NCBI GenBank assembly: GCA_903859205.1
Contig: CAIOLM010000034.1
Location: 89,800 to 153,799, forward strand
DNA length: 64,000 bases
Source of the DNA: an uncultured Microbacteriaceae bacterium
GTDB lineage: Bacteria > Actinomycetota > Actinomycetes > Actinomycetales > Microbacteriaceae
Direction of reading: 5' to 3'
Below, piece by piece: positions 45,362-53,324 of this stretch. Every line of letters begins with the position of its first letter. Position 1 is the stretch's first letter. The translations under genes and the position numbers were made by a program. Below the pieces are notes generated by a model that saw only the letters and a list, made by a program, of their open reading frames with translations, was not told the DNA's origin and did no database searches.

Positions 45362-45404
45362 TGTGGATAACTTTTGTGGATAACTGGGGGATGTTCGTGG
45401 ATAA
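45362..45404 (-). other. Cluster of DnaA-box-like repeats
   Basis: In the 71-bp gap between iclR and the SDR gene, TGTGGATAA occurs at 45362-45370 and 45375-45383 (exact complements of TTATCCACA). CGTGGATAA occurs at 45396-45404 (one mismatch), and a weaker AGGGGATAA lies at 45417-45425. All have the same orientation, with starts 13 and 21 bp apart. Confidence 0.6.
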
Positions 45405-45414
45405 CTCATTGGAT

Positions 45415-46215
45415 TTAGGGGATAAGTAACGAAATCTGCTTCGCGGCCTCAAGCAGATCGGGTGCAAGGTCGGCCATGCGCTCGGGTGTGAGCCGCGCCT
45501 CTACCGCGGAGATACTGATTGCCATGTACGGGCGCTGAGTGCGAGAGGGAACGGGGGCGGCCATGCCCGCGACGCCGGGCATGACAACACTTGCACCGCC
45601 GCAGTATCCGAGGGTGGCTACGTCGGCGAGTTTTGATCGCAACAGGCCATCCACGTCGGTGTCGCCCAGCCATCCTTCGGGAACATCGAATGATCGCGAC
45701 GCCAACGCCTTGTCTTGCTCAGCCGTACCCAGAGTCGAGAGCAGGGCAAGCCCGGAGTAACTCGAGGTGTACGGCTTAGTGTCTCCCACATCCACGAGCT
45801 GTGCCCGAATGGGGTAAGCCCCTTCAGTTCGAAGCAAGTAGTGAACTCCATCAAACTGCCGAACAGAAACGTAGACAGTGTCTTCACTGCGCTCTGCCAA
45901 CGCAGCAGCGATGGGGCGAATGGCGGTGAGGTCCCAACCGGGGGTAGGGGCGTTCAGGCCGAGCATGAACAGTCCTGAGCCAAGTCGGTAGAGGCGGTCG
46001 GTACCCTGCTCGATGTAGCCAACCTCGGTGAGGTCCTGCAGAAGGCGATGCACGCTCGGGCGCGCGATGCCTGTTGCCGCAGCAAGATCAACCAGACGGG
46101 CCCCTTCGGCGGATGAGCGCGCTACAGCTTCGAGTACGGCCGCAGCGCGAGCGACGACGTTCGCTGGGTTGTGAGTAACGTCGACCTCAGTGCGGGTAAT
46201 TGCGCTGGCTCCCAT
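45415..46215 (-). CDS. IclR-family transcriptional regulator
   Basis: This 266-residue regulator has an N-terminal winged helix (VVARAAAVLEAVARSSAEGARLVDLAAATGIARPSVHRLLQDL) and a C-terminal GAF-like effector domain (about 85-260). IclR proteins usually respond to an aromatic or carboxylic effector and control adjacent catabolic genes. The start at 46215 has no Shine-Dalgarno but TATGCT lies 6 nt upstream, and that -10 is covered by the repeat at 46217-46237. It is divergent from the SDR-cyclase-hydrolase-monooxygenase genes, which it probably controls. Confidence 0.9.
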   Translation of the reverse strand: MGASAITRTEVDVTHNPANVVARAAAVLEAVARSSAEGARLVDLAAATGIARPSVHRLLQDLTEVGYIEQGTDRLYRLGSGLFMLGLNAPTPGWDLTAIRPIAAALAERSEDTVYVSVRQFDGVHYLLRTEGAYPIRAQLVDVGDTKPYTSSYSGLALLSTLGTAEQDKALASRSFDVPEGWLGDTDVDGLLRSKLADVATLGYCGGASVVMPGVAGMAAPVPSRTQRPYMAISISAVEARLTPERMADLAPDLLEAAKQISLLIP

Positions 46216-46216
46216 A

Positions 46217-46237
46217 AGTCCAGCATACGGACTTTAT
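46217..46237. promoter_or_regulatory. Putative IclR operator, regulator-proximal copy
   Basis: A 21-nt element beginning AGTCCA and ending ACTTTAT, matching 16 of 21 positions with the copy at 46336-46356. It covers the TATGCT -10 of the iclR gene and has internal AAGTCC/GGACTT arms, so autorepression is plausible. Confidence 0.55.
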
Positions 46238-46335
46238 TTCATTCAAGCAAGGTTGGTCTTGCGCACCAATAAATCCCTTGCAATAATGCTTTTCAGCACA
46301 GGATGCGGCTTGGCCAAACCGCGTTGCCTATTTTT

Positions 46336-46356
46336 AGTCCATCTAATGAACTTTAT
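46336..46356. promoter_or_regulatory. Putative IclR operator, target-proximal copy
   Basis: Second copy of the AGTCCA...ACTTTAT element in the same orientation, 119 bp from the first and ending 14 bp before the SDR start at 46371. TATGAA (46354-46359), a possible -10, overlaps its end. Confidence 0.55.
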
Positions 46357-46370
46357 GAAATGAGACCTCA

Positions 46371-47144
46371 ATGACGAACTCTGCTCGGCTGACCGAGATT
46401 GACGGTCATGTCGCCATCGTCACCGGGGCTGCTGGCGGTATTGGTCGAGCCACCGCTCTGCGGTTGGCTGACGCCGGAGCCAGTGTTGTTTTGGTGGATC
46501 TCGTCGCCGAGTCGCTCGACACCGTTGCCGACGAAGTGACCGCGTTGGGTTCCCGCGCAGTCACCCTGGTCGGCGATGTCACCGACGACGAACTCGCGCC
46601 GGCGGCGGTGAAGCTCGCGCTCGACACGTTTCATCGGCTGGACATCCTGGTTAATAACGCGGGCATGGGCAGCGAACAGGTTCCGACCTGGCAGATCGAC
46701 CCTGCGGTGTGGCGCCGAGACCTGGAGGTCAACCTCACCAGTCAGTTCGTCATGGCGCGTGCGGCAGTGCCGGTCATGATCGAGGCCGGGTATGGCCGCA
46801 TCATCAACGTTGCATCGGCCGCTGGCATGGAGGGTCACGCCATGGCTGGTGGATACGCAGCAGCCAAGGCCGGCGTTGTCGCCATGACCAAGACCATGGG
46901 TAAAGAACTGGCCAAGCACGGAGTAATTGTGAACGCGATTGCACCGGCACTCATCAATTCGCGAATGTTGCACGAACCCTGGTTCACCGATGAGGTTCGC
47001 AATGCACTTCTCTCGCGCATCCCGATGGGTCGAGTCGGCGAACCCGAAGAGGTTGCTGAGCTCATCGCTTACCTGGCCAGCCCGGCCGTGACTTTTACGA
47101 CCGGCCACGTTTTTGACCTTTCTGGTGGTCGCGCGACGTACTAA
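46371..47144 (+). CDS. Short-chain dehydrogenase/reductase
   Basis: This 257-residue SDR has VTGAAGGIGRATALRL, LVNNAGMGSEQVP, the serine in NVASAAGM and GYAAAKAG as the YxxxK pair, ending FTTGHVFDLSGGRATY. It is first in the plus-strand part of the catabolic island. As an NAD(P)-dependent alcohol dehydrogenase it could supply the ketone for the downstream Baeyer-Villiger-type enzyme. It is distinct from the SDR at 44555 and not a recent duplicate. Confidence 0.88.
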   Translation: MTNSARLTEIDGHVAIVTGAAGGIGRATALRLADAGASVVLVDLVAESLDTVADEVTALGSRAVTLVGDVTDDELAPAAVKLALDTFHRLDILVNNAGMGSEQVPTWQIDPAVWRRDLEVNLTSQFVMARAAVPVMIEAGYGRIINVASAAGMEGHAMAGGYAAAKAGVVAMTKTMGKELAKHGVIVNAIAPALINSRMLHEPWFTDEVRNALLSRIPMGRVGEPEEVAELIAYLASPAVTFTTGHVFDLSGGRATY

Positions 47145-47158
47145 TGGCAACTGAATAG

Positions 47159-47167
47159 TTATCCACA
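47159..47167 (+). other. DnaA-box-like sequence
   Basis: Exact TTATCCACA in the 46-bp gap between the SDR and cyclase-family genes. It is oriented opposite to the other exact boxes of the group, all of which lie on the minus strand. Confidence 0.45.
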
Positions 47168-47190
47168 GATTTCACCCAAGGAGCACGAAA

Positions 47191-48150
47191 ATGACCGAAA
47201 CACCACACCTGAACGACTACCTTGCCACGAGTCCGAAAAACTGGGGCAAGTGGGGCGCCGACGACGAGGTCGGCTCGCTCAACTACCTCGGTAGCCCAGA
47301 AGTTCTCGCCGGTGTTGCCGAGATTCGTAGCGGCAAGACCTTTACCCTGGGTGTTCCCATGGGCAGCCCCGCCGGTGACCCGGTCTGGCCAGGCCGTCGC
47401 CAAGCCCGCCGAGTCAATACGGTCGATGCAGGACTCTGGATGGCCGGCAAGGGCTTCCCGATTCCCGGTGGAGCCCAGTACTCAGATGACATGCTCGTCA
47501 TCGACGTGCAGTCGTCGAGTCAGTATGACGCCCTCGGACACGCCTGGTACGGCGACCAGCTTTACAACGGGTACGACGCAGCAACCACTGTTGGCGCCAT
47601 GACCAAAGCCAACATTATGCCCATCGCCGAAAAGGGCATCGTCGGTCGCGGCGTTCTGCTCGACATGGCCAAGTACCGCGGCAAAAAAGTGCTCGACCCG
47701 GGTGAAACATTCACCCACGAAGACTTGTTGGCTGCGGCGGCTGCTCAGGGAGTCGAGATTCGCAAACGCGATGTTCTTCTCGTGCACACCGGATGGATCA
47801 ACTCCTACTACGAGGGCGACACTGCAAAGTTTCAGGGTGCCGACTTCATGGAGCCGGGGTTGACGCACTCGCAGGAGCTGGTTGAGTGGTTCCAAGAGAT
47901 GGAGATTCCTAACCTGGTGACCGACACCATCGCCAACGAGGTCACGCTCGACCCCGCATCGGGTTTGAGCCTGCCACTGCACCAGGCACTCATGCGCAAT
48001 CTCGGTGTTGTCTTTGCCGAGATCATGAACCTCACCCCGCTGGCCGACGACTGCGCGAGCGACGGGCAGTACGCCTTCTTGTATACGGCGGCCCCGATCA
48101 AGCTCGTCAACGGCACAGGCGCCCCGGTCAATCCGGTCGTCGTCAAGTAA
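47191..48150 (+). CDS. Cyclase-family (kynurenine formamidase-like fold) hydrolase
   Basis: This 319-residue protein belongs to the large-cyclase branch of PF04199, metal-dependent hydrolases acting on cyclic amides, lactones or formamides. The fold-typical GADDEVGSLNYL, DALGHAWY and VTDTIANEV segments are present. The metal motif, usually HxGTHxDxPxH, reads VQSSSQYDALGH: Gln107 and Gln111 replace the histidines, while Asp113 and His117 remain. The SD AAGGAG is 8 nt before the ATG. It sits between SDR and alpha/beta hydrolase genes and could open a ring or lactone in this pathway. Activity with the altered metal site is uncertain. Confidence 0.83.
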   Translation: MTETPHLNDYLATSPKNWGKWGADDEVGSLNYLGSPEVLAGVAEIRSGKTFTLGVPMGSPAGDPVWPGRRQARRVNTVDAGLWMAGKGFPIPGGAQYSDDMLVIDVQSSSQYDALGHAWYGDQLYNGYDAATTVGAMTKANIMPIAEKGIVGRGVLLDMAKYRGKKVLDPGETFTHEDLLAAAAAQGVEIRKRDVLLVHTGWINSYYEGDTAKFQGADFMEPGLTHSQELVEWFQEMEIPNLVTDTIANEVTLDPASGLSLPLHQALMRNLGVVFAEIMNLTPLADDCASDGQYAFLYTAAPIKLVNGTGAPVNPVVVK

Positions 48151-48156
48151 CCAGAC

Positions 48157-48190
48157 TTGGGCGTCGGTGAGAGAGGCAGCCGGCGCCCAA
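48157..48190 (+). terminator. Long hairpin between cyclase and hydrolase genes
   Basis: TTGGGCGTCGG and CCGGCGCCCAA form an 11-bp stem with one G-U pair and a 12-nt loop. No U-tract follows, so it may be a partial terminator or an RNA-stability element that sets different expression of the two halves of the operon. Confidence 0.45.
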
Positions 48191-48225
48191 CCCCTTAGGC
48201 ACAATCCGAACAGTAAGAAGACATC

Positions 48226-49080
48226 GTGGGCATCGTTTTGACCAAGGACCCCGTCGCCGAGGGCGAAGTGAGTGTGGATGGCGCTACCGTGCGCTACTAC
48301 GACTCGATTGAGGCGCGAGGCAAGCGCAACCCGATCGTGCTCGTGCATGGAACGACTGGCAGCACCGCTGTGCACTACGGCTACCTGTTCCCCATGCTTG
48401 CAACTCGTCAGCGGGTTATCAGCGTCGATCTCGGCATGCCAGCTGGCGAGCTGACCATCGACTCCTTTCGTCGCCAGGTCGAGGCGGTCATCGATAACCT
48501 GCTCGCCGGGCAGAAGGTCACGCTCGTGGGCTACTCGCTCGGAGCTGTTGTCGCGGCAACTGTGGCCGCCGCTCGTCCCGAGACAATCGAAAACCTCATC
48601 CTCGTCGCGGGGTGGGCTAAGACCGATAGCCAACAGCTTCTACGCAACAGCGTGTGGAACGCGCTCTACGAATCTGGAAACAAGGATGCTCTCGCACAGT
48701 TCACCGTGTTCTGTGCCTTCGGCAACCCCTTCGTCGGGGCGCGCACTCTCGAGGAGCTTGCTCCGGCGATCAAGGCGGTGAACGTGACCGAGTTTGGTGC
48801 CGCGCAGATGCAACTCAATCGCGACATCGACATTGCCGACCGTCTGGACAAGATCACTGCGAACACGCTCGTGGTCGGTTGCACCTACGACCAGATGGTG
48901 CCGAACCGTCACAGCCGCGACCTGTTTGGTGCGACCGAGAACGCTCGCTACACCGAGATTCCCTCGGGTCACGCGGTCGTGTTCGAACGCCCGGCCGAAC
49001 TGCACAAGCAGATTGACAACTTTGCGGCAAACCCGAGTCGCCACCCGGCCGGAACTATCATTCCGACGGTCAAGCCATAG
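48226..49080 (+). CDS. Alpha/beta hydrolase
   Basis: This 284-residue alpha/beta hydrolase has the oxyanion turn VLVHGTTGST, the nucleophile elbow VGYSLGAVV, the acid region GCTYDQMVPN and the catalytic His in IPSGHAVVFE. It probably cleaves an ester, lactone or C-C bond of the intermediate made by the monooxygenase encoded 30 nt downstream. The start is GTG at 48226; AAGAAG is a weak ribosome site. Co-transcribed with the monooxygenase gene. Confidence 0.87.
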   Translation: MGIVLTKDPVAEGEVSVDGATVRYYDSIEARGKRNPIVLVHGTTGSTAVHYGYLFPMLATRQRVISVDLGMPAGELTIDSFRRQVEAVIDNLLAGQKVTLVGYSLGAVVAATVAAARPETIENLILVAGWAKTDSQQLLRNSVWNALYESGNKDALAQFTVFCAFGNPFVGARTLEELAPAIKAVNVTEFGAAQMQLNRDIDIADRLDKITANTLVVGCTYDQMVPNRHSRDLFGATENARYTEIPSGHAVVFERPAELHKQIDNFAANPSRHPAGTIIPTVKP

Positions 49081-49109
49081 CCCGCATCCTCAAAGATTCG
49101 AGAAATCAC

Positions 49110-50567
49110 ATGACTACCCACACCCCGTTGCTGATTATCGGCACCGGTTTTGCCGGTATCGGTCTGGCGATGAAACTCAAGCGACGCGGCATCAACGATT
49201 TCATCCTGATCGAACGCTCCGACGATGTCGGTGGAACTTGGCGCGACAACCGCTACCCCGGGGCAGCGTGCGACGTTCCCTCACACCTGTATTCGTATTC
49301 GTTCAAACTCAAGAGTGACTGGACCCGCGTATTCGCGCCCGCCACAGAGATCTGGGAGTACATCCGCTGGTGTGCACAGGACGAGGGCATCATGCCGCAC
49401 ATCCGCTTCAACACGAACTTGCTCGATGCCACCTGGGATGAAGTCGGCACACTCTGGCGTGTGCAGACCTCGCAGGGGGAGTACACGGCAAACGTTGTCG
49501 TGACCGCGATGGGCCACTTAGCCGACGAGAAATACCCGCCCATTGACGGTATCGAGACTTTCACCGGCGAGAAGTTCCACTCCGCTCGCTGGGATCACAG
49601 CGCGCACCTCGACGGCAAGCGCATAGCGGTCGTCGGGTCTGGGGCGTCAGCGATTCAGATCATTCCTGAAATGCAAAAGGTTGCGCAACAGCTCATCGTG
49701 TTCCAGCGTTCAGCGCCCTATGTGATCCCCCGGCCTGACCGCGCATACACTCACGCCGAACAGCGTCGCTTTGCACGCGACCCTGCATCGATGGAGGCGC
49801 TGCGCTCCGAACTGTTCTGGGGCATGGAATACAACTATGCGCAACGCCGAGCGGTACCAAAGTCGATAGCTGAGGCGTACTCAATGGCCAACGGCCACCG
49901 AAACAATCAGGTCACCGACCCTGAGGTCATGGCCAAACTCACTCCAGATTACGAAATCGGATGCAAGCGCATCTTGATTTCAGATGTCTACTACCCAGCG
50001 ATGCAGGCTAGAAACGTGCACATTGAGGCTTCGGCTCTTGAGCGGGTTGAAGGGACCACTCTTGTCAGCGCCGAAGGTAATTCATACGAGGTCGATGCCG
50101 TGGTCTTCGCTACCGGTTTCGAAGCCATAGAGCCGCCATTCGCGCCGCTCATCCACGGAAGAGACGGTCTCGCCCTGAGCGAGTACTGGTCTCAGGGAAT
50201 GCAGGCACTCGACTCGACGACAGTCGCAGGATTCCCCAACCTGTTCATCATGAATGGCCCCAACACCGGGCTCGGACACAACTCGGTTATTTACGTTGTG
50301 GAATCCCAGATCGATTACATCGTCGGAGGAATCGAGTTTATGCGCGGGGCAAGGGCGAGTGTCATCGAAGCCCGCCCCGAGTCAGAGAGCGAGTATGTCG
50401 AGGCAGTCATCGAACGCTCTGCCGGAACCGTGTGGCTGACCGGTGGATGCAAAAACTGGTACGTCGATTACCGAACGAATCGCCTCACGGTGACGTGGCC
50501 CGACTTTGCCTACGCGTTCCGGGACTCGAACGGAGAGTTCGAGCCCGCCCACTACTCAGTTGCGTAG
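49110..50567 (+). CDS. Baeyer-Villiger-type flavin monooxygenase
   Basis: This 485-residue FAD/NADPH enzyme has two Rossmann motifs (IIGTGFAGIG near residue 9 and VVGSGASAIQ near 170). The type I Baeyer-Villiger fingerprint FTGEKFHSARWD lies at residues 151-162 and DVGGTWRDNRYPGAACD is close to the N-terminus. Such enzymes insert oxygen next to a ketone to make an ester or lactone. With SDRs, a hydrolase and an esterase in the same cluster it suggests alcohol to ketone to ester to acid degradation of a cyclic or branched compound. The natural substrate (cyclic ketone, terpene, steroid fragment) is unknown. Confidence 0.92.
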   Translation: MTTHTPLLIIGTGFAGIGLAMKLKRRGINDFILIERSDDVGGTWRDNRYPGAACDVPSHLYSYSFKLKSDWTRVFAPATEIWEYIRWCAQDEGIMPHIRFNTNLLDATWDEVGTLWRVQTSQGEYTANVVVTAMGHLADEKYPPIDGIETFTGEKFHSARWDHSAHLDGKRIAVVGSGASAIQIIPEMQKVAQQLIVFQRSAPYVIPRPDRAYTHAEQRRFARDPASMEALRSELFWGMEYNYAQRRAVPKSIAEAYSMANGHRNNQVTDPEVMAKLTPDYEIGCKRILISDVYYPAMQARNVHIEASALERVEGTTLVSAEGNSYEVDAVVFATGFEAIEPPFAPLIHGRDGLALSEYWSQGMQALDSTTVAGFPNLFIMNGPNTGLGHNSVIYVVESQIDYIVGGIEFMRGARASVIEARPESESEYVEAVIERSAGTVWLTGGCKNWYVDYRTNRLTVTWPDFAYAFRDSNGEFEPAHYSVA

Positions 50568-50589
50568 AGTGCCGGACGAGCTGAGCGAA

Positions 50590-51711
50590 TTAGTCAGCGA
50601 AGCGAGCATTGATGAACGAGAGTGTTCGAGTCAGCGCGGTCTGAGCGGCCTCGAGGTTGAGCTTGAACTGATACTCGTGAGGCAGGGCGGGGCTCTCATC
50701 AGCCGGCCAGAACAGTGCGTCAACCGAGACGCCGAGCTCTGTTAGTTTTGCCGCCATGGGCTTGGACTGAGCATCCGTCAATGGATCAGCATTGCCACCC
50801 GAGATGTAGGTAGCCGGAAAGTCTTTGGTCACGAAGTTGAGCGATGACATCTGGGTGAACGCAGGTGACTCTTCGAGGTCTCGCTCGCCGATGTAGGCCC
50901 AGAGTGAGGTGGTGTCTCCCCACATGAGCAGCTTGGCAACCCAAGCCGGAACTCCCGAGCTACCAGCCGACGCGCCCAGCTCGCTCGATTGAGCTGGGCT
51001 GGCGACCATGGCCTCCATGTTGTAGATGCCGCAGTTCAAAATGACACCGCGAAGCTGCTCGGGGGTAATGGCCGGCTCGAATCCCTGACCACCGAGGCTA
51101 GGAGGCGCGGGACTGATGCTCGCTGCGTATTCCGGGTTGGTGATGGCTGCCGCGAGCTGAGCCGTGAGCTGGGCGCCGGCAGAGTCGCCGGCCATGATGA
51201 GCTTGGTCGGGTCAACGTGGTAACCCTCAGCGTTCTCGACGATGTACTTGAGAGCAGCGTTGAGTTGGTAGACCGCGTAGGGGTAGGTGTGCTCGGGGCC
51301 GTAGCCGTAGTTCAACCCGATGACGGTGTAACCGTGGCTAGCCAGAACCTGAAAGTAGGGAGTGTCATTGTCTTTGCTGCCAGAAACCCAGGCTCCGCCG
51401 TGGGTCCAGATGATGGTGCCCAGTTGCTTCTCGGTTCCGGTCGGGTAGAAAATGTCGAGTTGCGAGTCGGGCAGGGCCGAGTAGGGAATGTTCAGCTGGC
51501 TGTCGACACCAGACGTGGGTGCGTACTCCTGCATGACGGTCTTGACCTTGGCGGCGTTGCTCTGAAAAACGGCCCGAATGACCATGGCACCTGGCCACGG
51601 AGAAACATTGAATGCCACGAGGGTTCCCACCAGAAGACCAACAAGGATGCCGATCGGCCACCAGAACCCAGGCCGGCGATAAAAGCGTCGATGCTGGCGA
51701 GATGACTTCAT
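50590..51711 (-). CDS. Membrane-anchored alpha/beta hydrolase (esterase/lipase, HSL-like)
   Basis: This 373-residue protein has one N-terminal membrane helix (about 16-36) and an extracytoplasmic hydrolase domain. The domain shows HGGAWVSGS (oxyanion), the nucleophile in MAGDSAGAQ, the acid in GNADPLT and a C-terminal His in LPHEYQF. It is the outward-facing member of the island and could release substrate from an ester outside the cell. The gene is transcribed toward the monooxygenase gene (22-bp gap between stops) and shares a symmetric promoter with pdtaS. Confidence 0.88.
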   Translation of the reverse strand: MKSSRQHRRFYRRPGFWWPIGILVGLLVGTLVAFNVSPWPGAMVIRAVFQSNAAKVKTVMQEYAPTSGVDSQLNIPYSALPDSQLDIFYPTGTEKQLGTIIWTHGGAWVSGSKDNDTPYFQVLASHGYTVIGLNYGYGPEHTYPYAVYQLNAALKYIVENAEGYHVDPTKLIMAGDSAGAQLTAQLAAAITNPEYAASISPAPPSLGGQGFEPAITPEQLRGVILNCGIYNMEAMVASPAQSSELGASAGSSGVPAWVAKLLMWGDTTSLWAYIGERDLEESPAFTQMSSLNFVTKDFPATYISGGNADPLTDAQSKPMAAKLTELGVSVDALFWPADESPALPHEYQFKLNLEAAQTALTRTLSFINARFAD

Positions 51712-51717
51712 GAGGTA

Positions 51718-51727
51718 AGCCTAGGCT
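51718..51727. promoter_or_regulatory. Symmetric bidirectional -10 palindrome, esterase / pdtaS
   Basis: AGCCTAGGCT is a perfect 10-bp palindrome that contains TAGGCT on both strands (plus 51722-51727, minus 51723-51718). Each TAGGCT lies exactly 6 nt before an ATG (51734 plus, 51711 minus). No Shine-Dalgarno fits in the 22-bp intergenic space, so both genes look leaderless with overlapping divergent -10 elements. Confidence 0.6.
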
Positions 51728-51733
51728 AGAGAT

Positions 51734-53263
51734 ATGTCGACGTTCAGCAACATCATGAACAACCAGGGCATCGGAACCGAGTCTGACCTCGAGTGGATGC
51801 ACCTGCTTGTTGGCGACGCTCAGCTCATCGCCGATCTTTCGTTTGCTGACACCGTTTTCTGGATTCCTAACAAAGACCGCAGCTTCGTTGCGCTCGCTCA
51901 CGCCCGCCCGTCGAGTTCGAACACCCTGTTCTATCGCGACTTCGTGGGCAAGCCCATCAAGCAGGAGTGGCGTGCGCAGGTGAGCGAGGCCTACGAGAGT
52001 GCGCAGATCGTGGAGTCATCGGCTCCGGCTTGGTACGAAGAGACCCCGACACGCGTGCGCGCCATCCCGGTGATTCGTCGCCCACGGCCCGGTTCGCAAG
52101 AGCCCCAGGGCGGCCCGATTGCGGTCATCACGCTGCACACGAACCTGTCAGAGACCCGCTCGCCCTCACGCCAAGAAAAAACTTTCAACACCTGTGCCGA
52201 CGACCTGCTGCGCATGATCTCGACCGGTGATTTTCCTGATGTCGACTCGGCGCCGGCACCAACGCGCGGAGCACCTCGCGCCTCCGACGGTCTCATCCGT
52301 CTTGATGTTGAGGGCGTCACCACCTTTGCCAGCCCCAACGCGCTCTCTGCGTTCAACCGCATCGGCTACCAAGACGAGCTTGAAGGCGAATCTCTTGCCG
52401 AGGTCGTCACCAAGGTGGTCAAGGGCCGCATGAACGTCGATGAGTCACTTCCGGTCGTCGTCATGGGTCGGGCACCCTGGCGCGCCGACATAGATAACGG
52501 CGGAGTCACCATCTCGGTTCGGGCGATTCCGGTGCGGAATCAAGGCCAGCGCACCGGAGCAATCCTGTTGTGCCGCGACGTAACCGAACTGCGACACCAG
52601 GAACAGGCCCTGATCACGAAAGACGCGACGATTCGCGAGATTCACCACCGCGTCAAGAACAACCTGCAGACCGTAGCTTCGCTGCTGCGCATCCAGGCTC
52701 GACGCAGCAAGTCAGACGAAGCCAAGGATGCCCTCTCACAGGCCATGCGTCGAGTGGCCAGTATCGCCCTCGTGCACGATGCGCTCTCGGAGGGCCTCAG
52801 CCAAAACGTGGATTTCGACGACGTTTTCCAGCGCGTGCTGAAGCTCACCGCCGAGGTTGCGGCTTCGCACGGAACAACGGTGGTCTCGAGCGCAACCGGA
52901 TCATTCGGCCGCATGCCAAGCAATTACGCGACCCCGCTTGCCGTGGCCATCACCGAATTGGTGACCAATGCCGTTGAGCACGGCCTTGCCGACCGCTCGG
53001 GCAAGGTCGAGGTCGTTGCCAATCGAACGAGCGGCAGCCTTACCGTGAAAATCCTTGACGATGGCGCCGGTCTGACCGACGGCGAACTCGGTGATGGGTT
53101 GGGAACGCAGATTGTGCGCACCCTCATTGAGGGTGAGCTCAACGGGTCTATTACTTGGGGCAACCGCCCCTCGCGTGGAACCGAGGTCACGGTGGAGATT
53201 CCGATGGCTGCCGACGAATCGACCGATACTCGCCCCATCAGCTACATTTCGGGTCCGGTCTAG
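51734..53263 (+). CDS. pdtaS: PdtaS-type sensor histidine kinase
   Basis: This 509-residue cytosolic kinase has an N-terminal GAF-like domain (about 20-165), a PAS-like domain (about 180-285) and an HisKA_2/HWE kinase core. The phospho-acceptor is His304 or His305 in REIHHRVKNNLQTVASLLRIQ, and the ATPase has VTNAVEHGLA and DDGAGL. In mycobacteria PdtaS phosphorylates the ANTAR RNA-binding regulator PdtaR; that partner is not in the window. The neighbour whiB1 matches the mycobacterial order. Leaderless start is likely (TAGGCT 6 nt upstream). Confidence 0.92.
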   Translation: MSTFSNIMNNQGIGTESDLEWMHLLVGDAQLIADLSFADTVFWIPNKDRSFVALAHARPSSSNTLFYRDFVGKPIKQEWRAQVSEAYESAQIVESSAPAWYEETPTRVRAIPVIRRPRPGSQEPQGGPIAVITLHTNLSETRSPSRQEKTFNTCADDLLRMISTGDFPDVDSAPAPTRGAPRASDGLIRLDVEGVTTFASPNALSAFNRIGYQDELEGESLAEVVTKVVKGRMNVDESLPVVVMGRAPWRADIDNGGVTISVRAIPVRNQGQRTGAILLCRDVTELRHQEQALITKDATIREIHHRVKNNLQTVASLLRIQARRSKSDEAKDALSQAMRRVASIALVHDALSEGLSQNVDFDDVFQRVLKLTAEVAASHGTTVVSSATGSFGRMPSNYATPLAVAITELVTNAVEHGLADRSGKVEVVANRTSGSLTVKILDDGAGLTDGELGDGLGTQIVRTLIEGELNGSITWGNRPSRGTEVTVEIPMAADESTDTRPISYISGPV

Positions 53264-53275
53264 CGCTTAAACGAC

Positions 53276-53303
53276 GATTGCCCCGGTCGAAACCGAGGCA
53301 ATC
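53276..53303. terminator. Hairpin between convergent pdtaS and whiB1
   Basis: GATTGCC/GGCAATC arms enclose a second CGGT-CGAA-ACCG stem-loop after a single mismatch. It sits between the 3' ends of two convergent genes, so it probably serves both, although U-tracts are weak. Confidence 0.55.
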
Positions 53304-53324
53304 ATGCGTGGTGTGGGAGCGAAA

